A DNA stretch of 64,000 nt from Oleiagrimonas sp963747595 (GTDB lineage Bacteria > Pseudomonadota > Gammaproteobacteria > Xanthomonadales > Rhodanobacteraceae), in the NCBI GenBank assembly GCA_963747595.1, contig CAVVFO010000002.1:1240001-1304000 (forward strand). Reading direction: 5' to 3'. The notes below the pieces were generated by a model. The model did no database searches. It was given only the letters and a program-made list of their open reading frames with translations, and was not told where the DNA came from. Both the position numbers and the translations under genes were made by a program. Below, piece by piece: positions 36,740-45,158 of this stretch (the first letter of the stretch is position 1; each line of letters starts with the position of its first letter).

Positions 36740-37075
36740 TCAGTTGGGAATCAGGTGGCACTCGATGACATCGCCGGCGGCGCTGGCCGCGGACAGCGCC
36801 ACGGCAACCGGCACGCCGCTGCTGTGCGTGGCCGCCTGGCCATTGGCACCGGCCTCGATGCGTGCGCCCAGGGCAATGGCGCCGGCGGCGGTCACCTGCG
36901 CCGTGCCCAGCGTGTCCACGGGCACCAGATCACCGGCGGCCGCATCGCTGCGCGCAACGCCCAGGGCATTGCCGGCCGCGGTGGCCGGGTTGCCGTCCTC
37001 GGTCACAAAGGTGAGCGCCGTGATGGCGACGGCGGCCTTGACCGAGAGGGTAAGGATGGAATGCGACTGACTCAT
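36740..37075 (-). CDS. Capsid decoration protein (DUF2190, Mu gp33-like)
   Basis: A 111-residue, Ala/Gly/Val-rich protein: LTLSVKAAVAITALTFVTEDGN, then GNALGVARSDAAAGDLVPVDTLGTA and a final DVIECHLIPN. This is the DUF2190 pattern of trimeric capsid decoration proteins. It is placed between protease/scaffold and capsid genes as in Mu relatives. Confidence 0.8.
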   Translation of the reverse strand: MSQSHSILTLSVKAAVAITALTFVTEDGNPATAAGNALGVARSDAAAGDLVPVDTLGTAQVTAAGAIALGARIEAGANGQAATHSSGVPVAVALSAASAAGDVIECHLIPN

Positions 37076-37111
37076 GGCGTGTCCTTGGAATGATGAAAAG
37101 GCATGCGGCGA

Positions 37112-37609
37112 TCAGCGGCCGCCGACGGCGCGGTAGGCGGAGACAAAATCCATGTCCGGGTGCTGCGCCTGGTAGGCGCGGGCCTTGGCGTACAGATCCA
37201 GCCGCGCGCCATCCACCTGGGTGCCGGGCGCGGTGGCGAAATCGGCATGCGCCTCGGTGACCTCGGCGGCGGACTTCTCCGCATAGTCGATCTGCTGCGG
37301 CAGCTCGCCCAGCAGGCCGCGCAGCGTCTCGCCGGCGCTCTGGGTGACGCTCTCGCCTTCGGCGCCGGCAAAGCTCACGGAGCTGTCACCGGGCATGGCC
37401 AGCAGCACCTCCACCACCGGCGCCTTCTGGCGTGGCAGCAGCTTGCCCTGTTTCACCAGCTGCTCGGCAAACGCCAGCGCATCTTCGCGCTGCGCCTTGG
37501 TCTCGCGGCTTTTGAGCGCCTGCTCGCGCTCGCTCAGCTGGCTGGCCTGATCGTCCAGCTGCTGTTTGCGCTCGGCAAAGTCGACGGCCTGTTGATTGGT
37601 ATCGGGCAT
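37112..37609 (-). CDS. Internal scaffold start within the protease gene
   Basis: In-frame ATG at 37609 preceded by GAGGAC. The product of about 165 residues (MPDTNQQAVDFAERKQQLDD...) is the coiled-coil scaffold part. Nested scaffold genes inside protease genes are known in Mu and lambda. The start is inferred from the ribosome binding site only. Confidence 0.5.
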   Translation of the reverse strand: MPDTNQQAVDFAERKQQLDDQASQLSEREQALKSRETKAQREDALAFAEQLVKQGKLLPRQKAPVVEVLLAMPGDSSVSFAGAEGESVTQSAGETLRGLLGELPQQIDYAEKSAAEVTEAHADFATAPGTQVDGARLDLYAKARAYQAQHPDMDFVSAYRAVGGR

Positions 37610-38266
37610 GGTGCGGTCCTCGGAAAAAGATGGGGTGGCGGCAGCGGCCGCATCATCGGCATCGGCGTCCGGCTCCAGCGGGCCGCCGGTGGAATCAAGC
37701 TCATCCAGGGCGTCATCCGGCAAGATGCGCATGGCGTGATCGCCGCCCTGGGTATCGCTCATGTGTTTGCGCAGGCGCCGGAACAGCTGCCCCACCACGG
37801 CCATCGGACCGTGCTGGGTATTGACGGAGGAAAAATCGAAGGTCACCGCCTCGCCCTCGGCAAACGCGGCGCTGGGCAGTCCCTTCACGGCCGGCGCCTG
37901 CGCGCCCAGGAAGCCCACATGGCGCAGGTAATGCGTGTCCGGCTTGGGGTTGGCGCTGCTGCCCGGCGGAAAGATGGAGGCGGACAGCTTCTTGTAGCGC
38001 CCGTCGTTGACCAGCTTGACGAACTCGGGATCCACCTGGTCGGTCTCGGCGTACAGCACGCTGCCCTCGGCCACCAGCTTCTTCACCCAGCCATAGGCCG
38101 GCGTGTTGATTTCGGGGTGGCCGATGACCAGCGGCGCCTCGGAGACGTTCGGGTCATAGCCGGCGGCCATTGCAGCCAGGTCGGCATCGCTGAACGTGAG
38201 CGTGCGGCCACGCATGTCGGTATGCGTGCCGGAACGGAAGATGGCGAGACGGTGAGCGCTTGGCAT
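37112..38266 (-). CDS. Head maturation protease with scaffold domain (Mu gp32 I-like)
   Basis: A 384-residue protein. The first 150 residues form the protease half (DMRGRTLTFSDADLAAMAAGYDPN, APLVIGHPEINTPAYGWVKKL, LSASIFPPG), as in Mu I. The second half is a charged, Gln/Glu-rich coiled coil typical of scaffold proteins. An internal ATG at residue 220 (37609), with GAGGAC about 8 nt upstream, would give the scaffold alone (Mu Z equivalent). A palindrome shared with the lysis operon lies just upstream of the gene. Confidence 0.85.
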   Translation of the reverse strand: MPSAHRLAIFRSGTHTDMRGRTLTFSDADLAAMAAGYDPNVSEAPLVIGHPEINTPAYGWVKKLVAEGSVLYAETDQVDPEFVKLVNDGRYKKLSASIFPPGSSANPKPDTHYLRHVGFLGAQAPAVKGLPSAAFAEGEAVTFDFSSVNTQHGPMAVVGQLFRRLRKHMSDTQGGDHAMRILPDDALDELDSTGGPLEPDADADDAAAAATPSFSEDRTMPDTNQQAVDFAERKQQLDDQASQLSEREQALKSRETKAQREDALAFAEQLVKQGKLLPRQKAPVVEVLLAMPGDSSVSFAGAEGESVTQSAGETLRGLLGELPQQIDYAEKSAAEVTEAHADFATAPGTQVDGARLDLYAKARAYQAQHPDMDFVSAYRAVGGR

Positions 38267-38300
38267 GTGGGTCAGTATCGGGACTGACCCGGTGGCGCGG

Positions 38301-38317
38301 GGTGCGACGCGCGTCGC
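38301..38317 (-). promoter_or_regulatory. 17-nt palindromic element upstream of the protease gene
   Basis: ggtgcgacgcgcgtcgc, identical to 47439-47455. It lies 35 bp upstream of the protease/scaffold start, with ATACT-like bases about 24 nt downstream of it on the - strand. It occupies the position of the Mu late promoter PI and is a candidate site for an activator such as the Mor-like protein. Confidence 0.5.
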
Positions 38318-38351
38318 TCAAACGCATGGCCTCGGACAGAGGCCGATTGAA

Positions 38352-38678
38352 TCAGTAGGTGTGCACAGGGGTGTCGGTGGTCGCGTCCTTGATGAGCGTG
38401 CCGGACGGATCGAACTTCAGCAGCAGCGTCTGCGCGGAACCACTCGTGCTCAAGAAGCCATCGGAGTGGTAGTGCTCATAGCTGTATGCCAGCACCGTGT
38501 TGCCATTACTGCGATGCTCCACCAGGGCCGGCTTGCCGAACATGTCGCGCGCCTGGGCCTGCGTGGTGGTGCCAATCTTCAGCTGTGACACCAATGACGC
38601 ATCGTATTGCCGGCCGGTATTGGCCGTCGCACAGCCCGCAAGGGCCATCACTAGAAACATCACTGCAAGCTTGCGCAT
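38352..38678 (-). CDS. Small lipoprotein, BamE/SmpA-like
   Basis: A 108-residue protein with signal peptide MRKLAVMFLVMALAGC; the lipobox ALAGC predicts lipidation at Cys. The mature part has KIGTTTQAQARDMFGKPALVEH and SYEHYHSDGF, a pattern like the SmpA/OmlA (BamE) fold. It sits between the Mu G-like and I-like head genes, which is not a place for a structural gene, and has its own gaps on both sides, so it looks like a moron. Surface exclusion or lysogenic conversion is possible but not shown. Confidence 0.75.
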   Translation of the reverse strand: MRKLAVMFLVMALAGCATANTGRQYDASLVSQLKIGTTTQAQARDMFGKPALVEHRSNGNTVLAYSYEHYHSDGFLSTSGSAQTLLLKFDPSGTLIKDATTDTPVHTY

Positions 38679-38870
38679 GATCCTTGCCTTACCCTGTCTC
38701 CGTAAAATTGAGCCTAGCACAGCATTCTTTCCCGGATGGAGCGAATACGCCCGGCCTTGGTGACACCAAAGCGCCTTTGAAGCCGTTTAAAAGCGTTTGA
38801 GAGGCGGCACGCTGTACATCACTGGGGGCATTGCATGCCTTGGGCGTCTTGTAGGCCCACACAGGCGCTC
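38679..38870. other. Gap between the head gene and the lipoprotein gene
   Basis: A 192-bp non-coding gap inside an otherwise tightly packed operon. It is where a separate promoter for the lipoprotein gene would have to be. I do not see a convincing -35/-10 pair. Confidence 0.4.
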
Positions 38871-39335
38871 TCAGCGCGCCGACGCATTCAGCGCCGCCTG
38901 GATGTGATCGCTGGCGATATGCGTGAGCTCCACCGCATCCACTGCGGACACACCAAGCCAGGGCCGCGCGGGGATGCCGCCGCGGCCAAACTGGTGCGTG
39001 GCGCCCCAGATGGCGGCGGTGCCCACGTACAGCACCTGGTCGCTGACCTGATAGCTGAGCATGTCGCCCAACATGTGCCGGTCCAGCACCAGGATGGGCG
39101 CATCCGGATGTTTGCGCGCCTTGCGTTTGGCGTAGTCCCTGGACAGCGGCAGCCACGGTACGCCGGCGGGCGAGACTTCCAGCGCGGCGCGATCGCGGGT
39201 GGATGTGAGCAGGTATTCGCCCATGTCATCCAGCATCAGTTCGCGGCCGTCACCATCGAGCACGTTGTCCACGGCGCGCAGCGCATCCAGCAGCTTGCGG
39301 TCGTCGACCTGGATAACAACGCGTGCGCCGCTCAT
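38871..39335 (-). CDS. Virion morphogenesis protein (Mu gpG-like)
   Basis: A 154-residue protein: GARVVIQVDDRKLLDALRAV, LMLDDMGEYLLTSTRDRAAL, VPWLPLSRDYAKRKA, then LYVGTAAIWGATHQFGRGG and PARPWLGVS. The GTxxxYAxxHQFG-type motif followed by PARPFLG is the hallmark of the phage virion morphogenesis family. It has a role in head or tail completion. Intact. Confidence 0.85.
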   Translation of the reverse strand: MSGARVVIQVDDRKLLDALRAVDNVLDGDGRELMLDDMGEYLLTSTRDRAALEVSPAGVPWLPLSRDYAKRKARKHPDAPILVLDRHMLGDMLSYQVSDQVLYVGTAAIWGATHQFGRGGIPARPWLGVSAVDAVELTHIASDHIQAALNASAR

Positions 39336-39426
39336 GGCGTATACTCGCGCACTTGGCCGTCAGCGTGGAGCGCGCTCCCATACGCTGGCTGGCCGGCCCG
39401 TCCCGCGCGTGGGAAGTGAGGGCCCT

Positions 39427-40650
39427 TCACTCGGCGCCCCACCACAGCAGGCCGCGGCGCTGCCGGTTGATGTACTTGCGGTCGCCGGTGGCAAACGCGG
39501 TCCAGCCGACAAAGCTGCCATCGCGCTGATCGGCCACCAGCAGCACAATGCGGCCGTGCTTGAGTTGATAGCCCTTGATGAGGCGCGCGCGCACGCGGTG
39601 GATGCCCGTGTCCGCTGCACGCTCCATGTCGACCCATACCTCAAAGGGGTCGGACAACAGGTCGATGAGCAGCGGCAAGTACGGTGAGCGCGCCGGATCC
39701 AGATGCGGTCCAATCACGTCCGCATCCAGTGCGATCGGCAGATCATGCACGTCAAATACACGGTTGTCGCCGCCCAGCAGATCCTTGAGCGCCTGGGTGG
39801 TGGCCCGCGCATCCGGAAAGCGCGGCCCCAGCGGAACAGGGGCCGGCGCTAGCGGAATGCGATCGGGCCGGCCTAGATCGCGCCATGTGGTCCCCAGCAC
39901 GTCATCCCATGATGCCGTGGCCTGCGCGCCAGCGGTGGCCACATCGCGCGCCACGTGCTCGCGCAGCCAGGCATCGCGTCCCGGCGTGTAGCCAAAGCCC
40001 GGGTCAATGCCCGCCGGCGTCTCCACGGTGCGCGGCGAGGGTCCGCGCACGCCGACGGTATGTGTTTCGGTACCATCGTCCGGCGCGGTATCCGGGCCGG
40101 ACTTTCCCATGCGCGCGAGGTCCCGCGCGTTGAGCGCGTCCACGGTGCACTGGCAGCCCCAGCCGCCGGGCGGAAAATGTGCCTGCCACCACGGGTCATC
40201 CGCATGCAGTACCAGGCCATCCCATGATTCATGCAGCGGGCGCGGGTGTTTCTCGCCATCGGCATGGCGGTAGCGCCAGTACGGACGCACGGTCTTGACG
40301 CGCTGCAGCTGCGCGTAACGGCCGGCGGCGTAGCTGGTGCGCAGATTGGTCTCGTAGATGACCCGGCTGCGCCAGTTGCGCCCGCCGTTGTAGTCCCAGC
40401 CGTAGCGCGCGACGATCGCATCGAAATCCTTGCGGAAGGTGGCCAGCGAGGTGCCCTGCGAGATGGCCTTGTCTACTGCGGCACGGAAGTCCGCCACAAG
40501 GTCCGCGCGATTGGCGCCGGCCACCACGAACGCGTGGTCGTGCGCCTCATTGAGGATGTCCGTCCAGCTGTGGGTGGGCAGGTTGACCTTGGCGCGCAGG
40601 AACGCGATCTGCTCGCTGAAAGGGAGCGACCCGTAGGAGGCATCAGCCAT
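39427..40650 (-). CDS. Minor head protein (Mu gp30/F-like) with PBECR2-like C-terminus
   Basis: About 407 residues. The N-terminal part is the SPP1 gp7/Mu F-like head morphogenesis domain, with YETNLRTSYAAGRYAQLQ and the WGCQCTVDAL cysteine motif. The last 90 residues (PFEVWVDMERAADTG, RLIKGYQLKHGRIVLLV, GWTAFATGDRKYINRQRRG) fit the PBECR2 group of predicted phage nuclease domains fused to head proteins. The start is ATG 40650 or GTG/ATG 40662. It overlaps the 56-residue gene upstream. Confidence 0.8.
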   Translation of the reverse strand: MADASYGSLPFSEQIAFLRAKVNLPTHSWTDILNEAHDHAFVVAGANRADLVADFRAAVDKAISQGTSLATFRKDFDAIVARYGWDYNGGRNWRSRVIYETNLRTSYAAGRYAQLQRVKTVRPYWRYRHADGEKHPRPLHESWDGLVLHADDPWWQAHFPPGGWGCQCTVDALNARDLARMGKSGPDTAPDDGTETHTVGVRGPSPRTVETPAGIDPGFGYTPGRDAWLREHVARDVATAGAQATASWDDVLGTTWRDLGRPDRIPLAPAPVPLGPRFPDARATTQALKDLLGGDNRVFDVHDLPIALDADVIGPHLDPARSPYLPLLIDLLSDPFEVWVDMERAADTGIHRVRARLIKGYQLKHGRIVLLVADQRDGSFVGWTAFATGDRKYINRQRRGLLWWGAE

Positions 40651-40813
40651 GTCGCCGCTCACGCAGCGCCGCGTCCCAGCCTGCCTTGAATGCTTCTACG
40701 AGACGGTTTTCCAGATACTCCGACCGCGGCGCGCCCGCCTTGCAGCGCTCGGCCACGTCGGTGACCAGCCACGCATCGCGGGCTTTGGCCAGGTCGCTGC
40801 GCTGGTCGCTCAT
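40643..40813 (-). CDS. Small phage protein, 56 aa
   Basis: Reads MSDQRSDLAKARDAWLVTD, then ERCKAGAPRSEYLENRLVEAF and a charged end. The ATG overlaps the portal stop (ATGA) and the stop overlaps the next start, so it is certainly placed for translation. Function unknown; a small gene between portal and minor head protein is common in B3-like phages. Confidence 0.75.
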   Translation of the reverse strand: MSDQRSDLAKARDAWLVTDVAERCKAGAPRSEYLENRLVEAFKAGWDAALRERRHG

Positions 40814-42369
40814 GAGGCACCCGCCTCCTTCAGCAGCTCGTAACGCCCGGCCAGTGCGGCCGCTGCCAGTGCCTGCTGCATGGCACCCGTGTACTCATCC
40901 AGGCTCATGTCCGGCATCAGCTGCATCAGGCCATCGCGCAGGCCCTGCATGTCGTCGGCAGTTTCGGCCAGGTGCCGGATCTTGCCGATCCACGCATCCA
41001 CGGCGGGCGAAACCTGGGCGCTGGCGCGTCCGGCCATGCGTTGCGCGGCATCGGGCAGCACGTCGCTGGCGGCGGCAAATGCGGCGCTGGTGCCATCGGA
41101 GGCGTTGGCCGGCGGCAGGCCCGTGGCCGGTGGCTGGCCGGCGGCCGATTGTCCCTGTGGCGCCTGCGCCGGCGGGGTCGGCTGCGCTTGCTCTTCCCAG
41201 CCCTCGCCGTAGGTCTCCTGAATATATGACAACGTGGGTTTGAAACCCATGTCAAACACCGTTTTATCGCGCGTTGCAAGCAGATCCATGTCTTCAGGCG
41301 GATCCACCACGCGGTACACGCGCGGCGGCTTGGCGTTGGGAAAGTTCCACTCGGTCAGCCAGCGCGCCGGGCCGGTGTTCCAGCTCTCGCACACCAGGTC
41401 TGAATCGGCCTTGATGATGTCGGCGCGGGTGTCGTCGTGGGTCTTGTCCGATCCCAGGCGCCCGGAGGTCTGCATGATGGTGGCCGTCTGCCCCAGCACG
41501 ATGCGGGAAATGGCCTCATCCATCGTGGTGTGCAGGTCTTTGTAATCCGCCGTGCCGGAGCGCGCGGCCTCGATCAGCTCCACCGCCATGCCGTCGGGCA
41601 TGATCACGCCGGCATCGGTGGTGATGGCGCTCACCGCGTTGAGCAACGCCTGTTTTTCATCGGCGCCGGCGCCGGAGGGATAGCTGCCCTTGGCGGTGGG
41701 CATGCCGAACTTCTCCAGGAAGATCAGCCAGAACTTCATGTCCTGGCGCTTGAACAGCACTGGCCAGTACAGCCAGTGCGCAAGGCCCAGTCCATACGGC
41801 TCATCATCGTGATCGGCGCCCACCTCGAAATGCCAGAAGTAGGGCGGCTCGGCGGGCAGGCCGTGCAGCATGTGTTCGTAGGTCAGCAGCCGCAGGTGGC
41901 CTTTGTTGTCGAAGCGGAACCGGCGGCGATGGCGCACGCGGCATTCATCAAGCGTGATCTGCGCGCCATCGCGCGCATAGATCAGCTCGGACACCGCGTA
42001 GCCGTAGAACACGCCGAACAGCATCTTTTTGGTGACGTTGTCCCAGCCGATGTGATGCAGCTGCTGCTTCATGAACTCGGCGGCTTTCTTGTCCTGGCGC
42101 GATGGGCCACCAGGCTCCACGCTCCACTCGCACTTGGTCACCGCCAGCTGGCGTTGCTCCAGCGCGCCCTTGACCATCGCATCAGAGAGCACGCTCTCGT
42201 ACAGGCGCAGGTCGAATCCGCTGCGATCGCGCAGCACCGTGTCATACGGCTCAAGGAGTGGCCCAAGGTAGCCGCGGGTGATGTCCTGCCCGTTGGTGAT
42301 CACCGCGATTTCGCGGTTGATCTGCGGGTTGCCCCTGGTCAGCTTGTCTTCACGGGTCTGTTCGCTCAT
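40810..42369 (-). CDS. Portal protein (Mu gp29-like, DUF935)
   Basis: About 519 residues. The DUF935 pattern is clear: LGPLLEPYDTVLRDRSGFDLRLYE, VTKCEWSVEPGG, KKMLFGVFYGYAVSELIY, EKFGMPTAKGSYPSGAG and SRIVLGQTATIMQTSG. It forms the dodecameric DNA channel at the head vertex. The C-terminal 100 residues are Ala/Pro/Gln-rich and then helical. ATG 42369 overlaps the terminase stop; ATG at 42375 is also open. Confidence 0.88.
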   Translation of the reverse strand: MSEQTREDKLTRGNPQINREIAVITNGQDITRGYLGPLLEPYDTVLRDRSGFDLRLYESVLSDAMVKGALEQRQLAVTKCEWSVEPGGPSRQDKKAAEFMKQQLHHIGWDNVTKKMLFGVFYGYAVSELIYARDGAQITLDECRVRHRRRFRFDNKGHLRLLTYEHMLHGLPAEPPYFWHFEVGADHDDEPYGLGLAHWLYWPVLFKRQDMKFWLIFLEKFGMPTAKGSYPSGAGADEKQALLNAVSAITTDAGVIMPDGMAVELIEAARSGTADYKDLHTTMDEAISRIVLGQTATIMQTSGRLGSDKTHDDTRADIIKADSDLVCESWNTGPARWLTEWNFPNAKPPRVYRVVDPPEDMDLLATRDKTVFDMGFKPTLSYIQETYGEGWEEQAQPTPPAQAPQGQSAAGQPPATGLPPANASDGTSAAFAAASDVLPDAAQRMAGRASAQVSPAVDAWIGKIRHLAETADDMQGLRDGLMQLMPDMSLDEYTGAMQQALAAAALAGRYELLKEAGAS

Positions 42370-43985
42370 CCCCAACCTCCAAAGTCTTGACGGCCCGGCA
42401 CCACGCCAAACCCGCGGTCCATCTGCAGTGGCGCGGGGATATCGCCGGACAGGCTGGCGCGGCGGCCGGTGGATTGATATTCGATGGGTGCGGACAGGTT
42501 GCGGCTGGCGTAATGCATCAGCGCGATGCTGATGGCCGCATCGCCGTGGCGCTTGCCGCCGTCCTTGCCGGTGGAGCGTTGATCGGGCACGCGGGCCACG
42601 CCGCGGATCAGCTTCAGCAGGCGCAGGTCGGAGGCCGTGTCCGCGTCGCGCGGTATTTCGATGGTGGCATCCTCGAACGCGGCCTTGAGCGGCGGCATCT
42701 GCTCGCGGTACCAGGTCTCGGAGAGCTTCACCAGCTCGATGCGTGCATAGCCGTAGCGCTGCGCCATGAACTCGGCCACGGCGCTTCCGTTGCCGCCGGC
42801 ATCAAAGGCGCCCTTGGCGAAGTTTGGCAATCGGTCGCCGATGAAGAACAGCACCTGCTCTTGCTGGCGGTGCGGCATGTTGCGCAGCTCCAGCATGAAC
42901 GGGATGCGCCGCGTCAGCGTCTGCCCGATCTGCGCCGGCGTGATCACGGTCAAGTCACCCGTGCGGCCAAAGTCCTCGCCCAGCACGCTCTGCAGGCGCG
43001 GGTCCAGCTCGGCCAGCAGCGGCGCCACTTCCAGATCCAGCCAGCCCTGGATGACGGCATGGCGGTGCACGTCCGGCTCTTTCTCGAATCCCTTGGGGCA
43101 GGTATAACGCAGCACCGGCACGCCGATCATGCGCGCCTCGATCAGCACACCGGACAGCCAGGTGCCGGAGCCTTGCGACGGGATCACGTCCAGCTCTTCG
43201 CTGGCAGCATCGCCGTACGTGTTGCGGATCGCCGTCACCCAGGCGTTTTCGGTGTCCTGCGTCCACGCCTTGTGCTGGCGCAGGCTGACGCGCTGAAACA
43301 GGCCCTCGACCACGGCCTCATCAAAGGTGATGCGGTGCACGCTGCCGGCGCGCTTGCCGGCGCGGATATCCTCGATCAGCTGGTTGAACGCATTGTCCAC
43401 GCCGTTGTGCGTGGAGATGATGCGCACCTTGCCGCCCCACATCAGCAGCGCGATTGCGGCCTTGAGCAGTTCATCCAGCTGGCCGTGGAACGCGGCCTCA
43501 TCGATCACCACCACGCCCTGCTTGCCGCGCAGGTTGGCCGGCCGGCTGGACAGCGCCACGATGCGGAAGTTGGATGCAAAGCGGATGGTGTAGGTCTTGA
43601 TGGCCTTGTCGTCTTTGCCATCGGTGAAGATCTCCTCGCCTTCCTCGATCTCGCCGGCCGCCTGGTGAAACGTGCGCGCCCACATGGCGCAGGCCTCGAT
43701 GTACTCGATGGCCATGTCCATGTTGTAGCCGATGTAGTACACGTTCTGGCCGCCAGCGGACCGAGCGGCGCCGGCAATCAGCACATCGTCGCCGGCCTCG
43801 GCCCAGGTGAGGCCGGTGCGGCGGCTTTTCTCGGCCACCTTGAGGTCGCTTTCATCCTCCACCCAGCGCTTCTGGTACGGCAGGAACGCGGCCGGCACAT
43901 CGCTATCGGCGGTGCTGGGGATGTCGTCCCGCAGCTTGTTGTCAACAGCCGCTGATACGGGACGCTTGGCGACAGAGGTGCTCAT
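42366..43985 (-). CDS. Terminase large subunit (Mu gp28-like)
   Basis: A 539-residue packaging ATPase and nuclease. EKSRRTGLTWAEAGDD carries the Walker A-type segment, KQGVVVIDEAAFHGQLDELLKA the Walker B with the catalytic Glu, VRIISTHNG the coupling motif, and LGEDFGRTGDLTVI the start of the RNase H-like nuclease. It cuts and packages DNA headful-wise. It overlaps the small subunit by 4 bp. Confidence 0.9.
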   Translation of the reverse strand: MSTSVAKRPVSAAVDNKLRDDIPSTADSDVPAAFLPYQKRWVEDESDLKVAEKSRRTGLTWAEAGDDVLIAGAARSAGGQNVYYIGYNMDMAIEYIEACAMWARTFHQAAGEIEEGEEIFTDGKDDKAIKTYTIRFASNFRIVALSSRPANLRGKQGVVVIDEAAFHGQLDELLKAAIALLMWGGKVRIISTHNGVDNAFNQLIEDIRAGKRAGSVHRITFDEAVVEGLFQRVSLRQHKAWTQDTENAWVTAIRNTYGDAASEELDVIPSQGSGTWLSGVLIEARMIGVPVLRYTCPKGFEKEPDVHRHAVIQGWLDLEVAPLLAELDPRLQSVLGEDFGRTGDLTVITPAQIGQTLTRRIPFMLELRNMPHRQQEQVLFFIGDRLPNFAKGAFDAGGNGSAVAEFMAQRYGYARIELVKLSETWYREQMPPLKAAFEDATIEIPRDADTASDLRLLKLIRGVARVPDQRSTGKDGGKRHGDAAISIALMHYASRNLSAPIEYQSTGRRASLSGDIPAPLQMDRGFGVVPGRQDFGGWG

Positions 43986-44536
43986 GCGATGCCCAGAATC
44001 TCTTTGCGGATGGTCTCGGTGGCGCTGGCGCTCAGGCCGCCGGACTTGGTCACGGCCTTGAGCTTTTCATCCTGCTCGGCCTGCAGCTCCTCGCGCGCCA
44101 GGCGTTTGATCTGCTGGCGCTCGGCCAGGCTCATCTTGCGGGCCTCCAGCACGGCGCGGGCGCCGCGGGCCAGCTCGCCCACTTCCTTGATGCTCAGGGC
44201 GTCGGCATCCGGATCGGTCGCGCTCAGCGCGGCGTGCGTGGCCAGCGTGGTCACCGCCTGCACCAGCAGCTGGCCGGCGCGGTCATCGGGGTCTTCGCCG
44301 AGCTCCGCCACCAAGGACGTGCCGGCGGCCTGGATATCGCGCATGCGCCCGGCCAGCTCGTCCACGTGCTGCTTGTAACGGCCCAGGCTGGAGCGGCTGG
44401 GCGGCGCGGCACCCGGGAACTTGGCGCGGATGGCGGCCAGCATACCGTCCAGCGTCAGCCGGTCCTCGCGCAGCAGCTTTTCCACATAGCGGCGCTGCGC
44501 GTCCGGCAGCGTCTTGATTTTGGAACGGCGCGGCAT
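43982..44536 (-). CDS. Terminase small subunit (DUF3486, Mu gp27-like)
   Basis: A 184-residue protein beginning MPRRSKIKTLPDAQRRYVEKLL, the standard start of the DUF3486 family, with an N-terminal helix-turn-helix (LDGMLAAIRAKFPGAAPPSRSSLGRY) followed by a helical oligomerisation part. The gene order with the large subunit is as in Mu. Confidence 0.88.
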   Translation of the reverse strand: MPRRSKIKTLPDAQRRYVEKLLREDRLTLDGMLAAIRAKFPGAAPPSRSSLGRYKQHVDELAGRMRDIQAAGTSLVAELGEDPDDRAGQLLVQAVTTLATHAALSATDPDADALSIKEVGELARGARAVLEARKMSLAERQQIKRLAREELQAEQDEKLKAVTKSGGLSASATETIRKEILGIA

Positions 44537-44835
44537 CAGTGCGGGCTCGGCTGGCTCACGCCGGGGGCCATCGCGCGGCCGGCGGCCACGTCGTCGCCGC
44601 GCGCGGTGATGGTGGCCACCTCCACGCCGGGCACGGCTTCTTCCACGCGTACCAGGTTCTGCTCGGCCAGCCAGTGCAGATCGGTCAGCACGTGGTCGCG
44701 CGTGGTGACCACGCCCAGGTGCTGCAGTCCGGCGTGGATGTTGCTGGAGTTGAGCCGGTAACCCGGCTGCTCGCGCAGCAGGCGCAGCACCACCAGTCGG
44801 CGGTCCTCGCGCAAACGGTCCTCGAACGATTTCAT
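44536..44835 (-). CDS. ArsR-like winged-helix phage protein (Mu gp26-like)
   Basis: A 99-residue protein with LREDRRLVVLRLLREQPGYRLN, GLQHLGVVTTRDHVLTDLHWL and LVRVEEAVPGVEVATITARG, a typical winged-helix layout seen in the VpaChn25_0724-type phage proteins. It is conserved in this position of Mu-like genomes. DNA binding is probable but its target is not known. Confidence 0.75.
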   Translation of the reverse strand: MKSFEDRLREDRRLVVLRLLREQPGYRLNSSNIHAGLQHLGVVTTRDHVLTDLHWLAEQNLVRVEEAVPGVEVATITARGDDVAAGRAMAPGVSQPSPH

Positions 44836-45158
44836 GATTCCTTCTCCAGCAGGTGTTTCTGAATGGATTGCAGCAGCTGCACGGTGGTCTGGTTCTGCCC
44901 GTGCACGGTGCTGACGGTTTCGCGGAAGGCCTCGATGTGCTCGCGCAGGCGCTGCAGGTCGCCTTGCGTGGGCAGGTACTCGATACGCATCTCCACGGTA
45001 TGCACGCGCCGCTCCAGCGAGATGGAGGCCTCTTCCATCGCCTTGCAGTTGTCCTGATACCCGCCCATGCGCCTGGCCAGCGCCATCTGGCCAAACAGGT
45101 TGATGATCAGCAACGCAATGACGATGCCGGCGAGGATGACTGCCAGCGTGATATTCAT
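44832..45158 (-). CDS. DUF2730-family membrane protein (Mu gp25-like)
   Basis: A 108-residue protein with one N-terminal membrane segment (ITLAVILAGIVIALLIINLF) and a coiled coil after it (SLERRVHTVEMRIEYLPTQGDLQRLREHIEAF). This is the DUF2730 layout. Its ATG overlaps the zinc-finger gene stop. Role unknown, always beside the terminase genes in Mu-like phages. Confidence 0.78.
   Translation of the reverse strand: MNITLAVILAGIVIALLIINLFGQMALARRMGGYQDNCKAMEEASISLERRVHTVEMRIEYLPTQGDLQRLREHIEAFRETVSTVHGQNQTTVQLLQSIQKHLLEKES

Noticed and set aside
38328..38344. ggcctc-gaggcc hairpin as terminator of the lipoprotein gene
   Set aside because: It has only a 6-bp stem and no T run on the transcribed strand.
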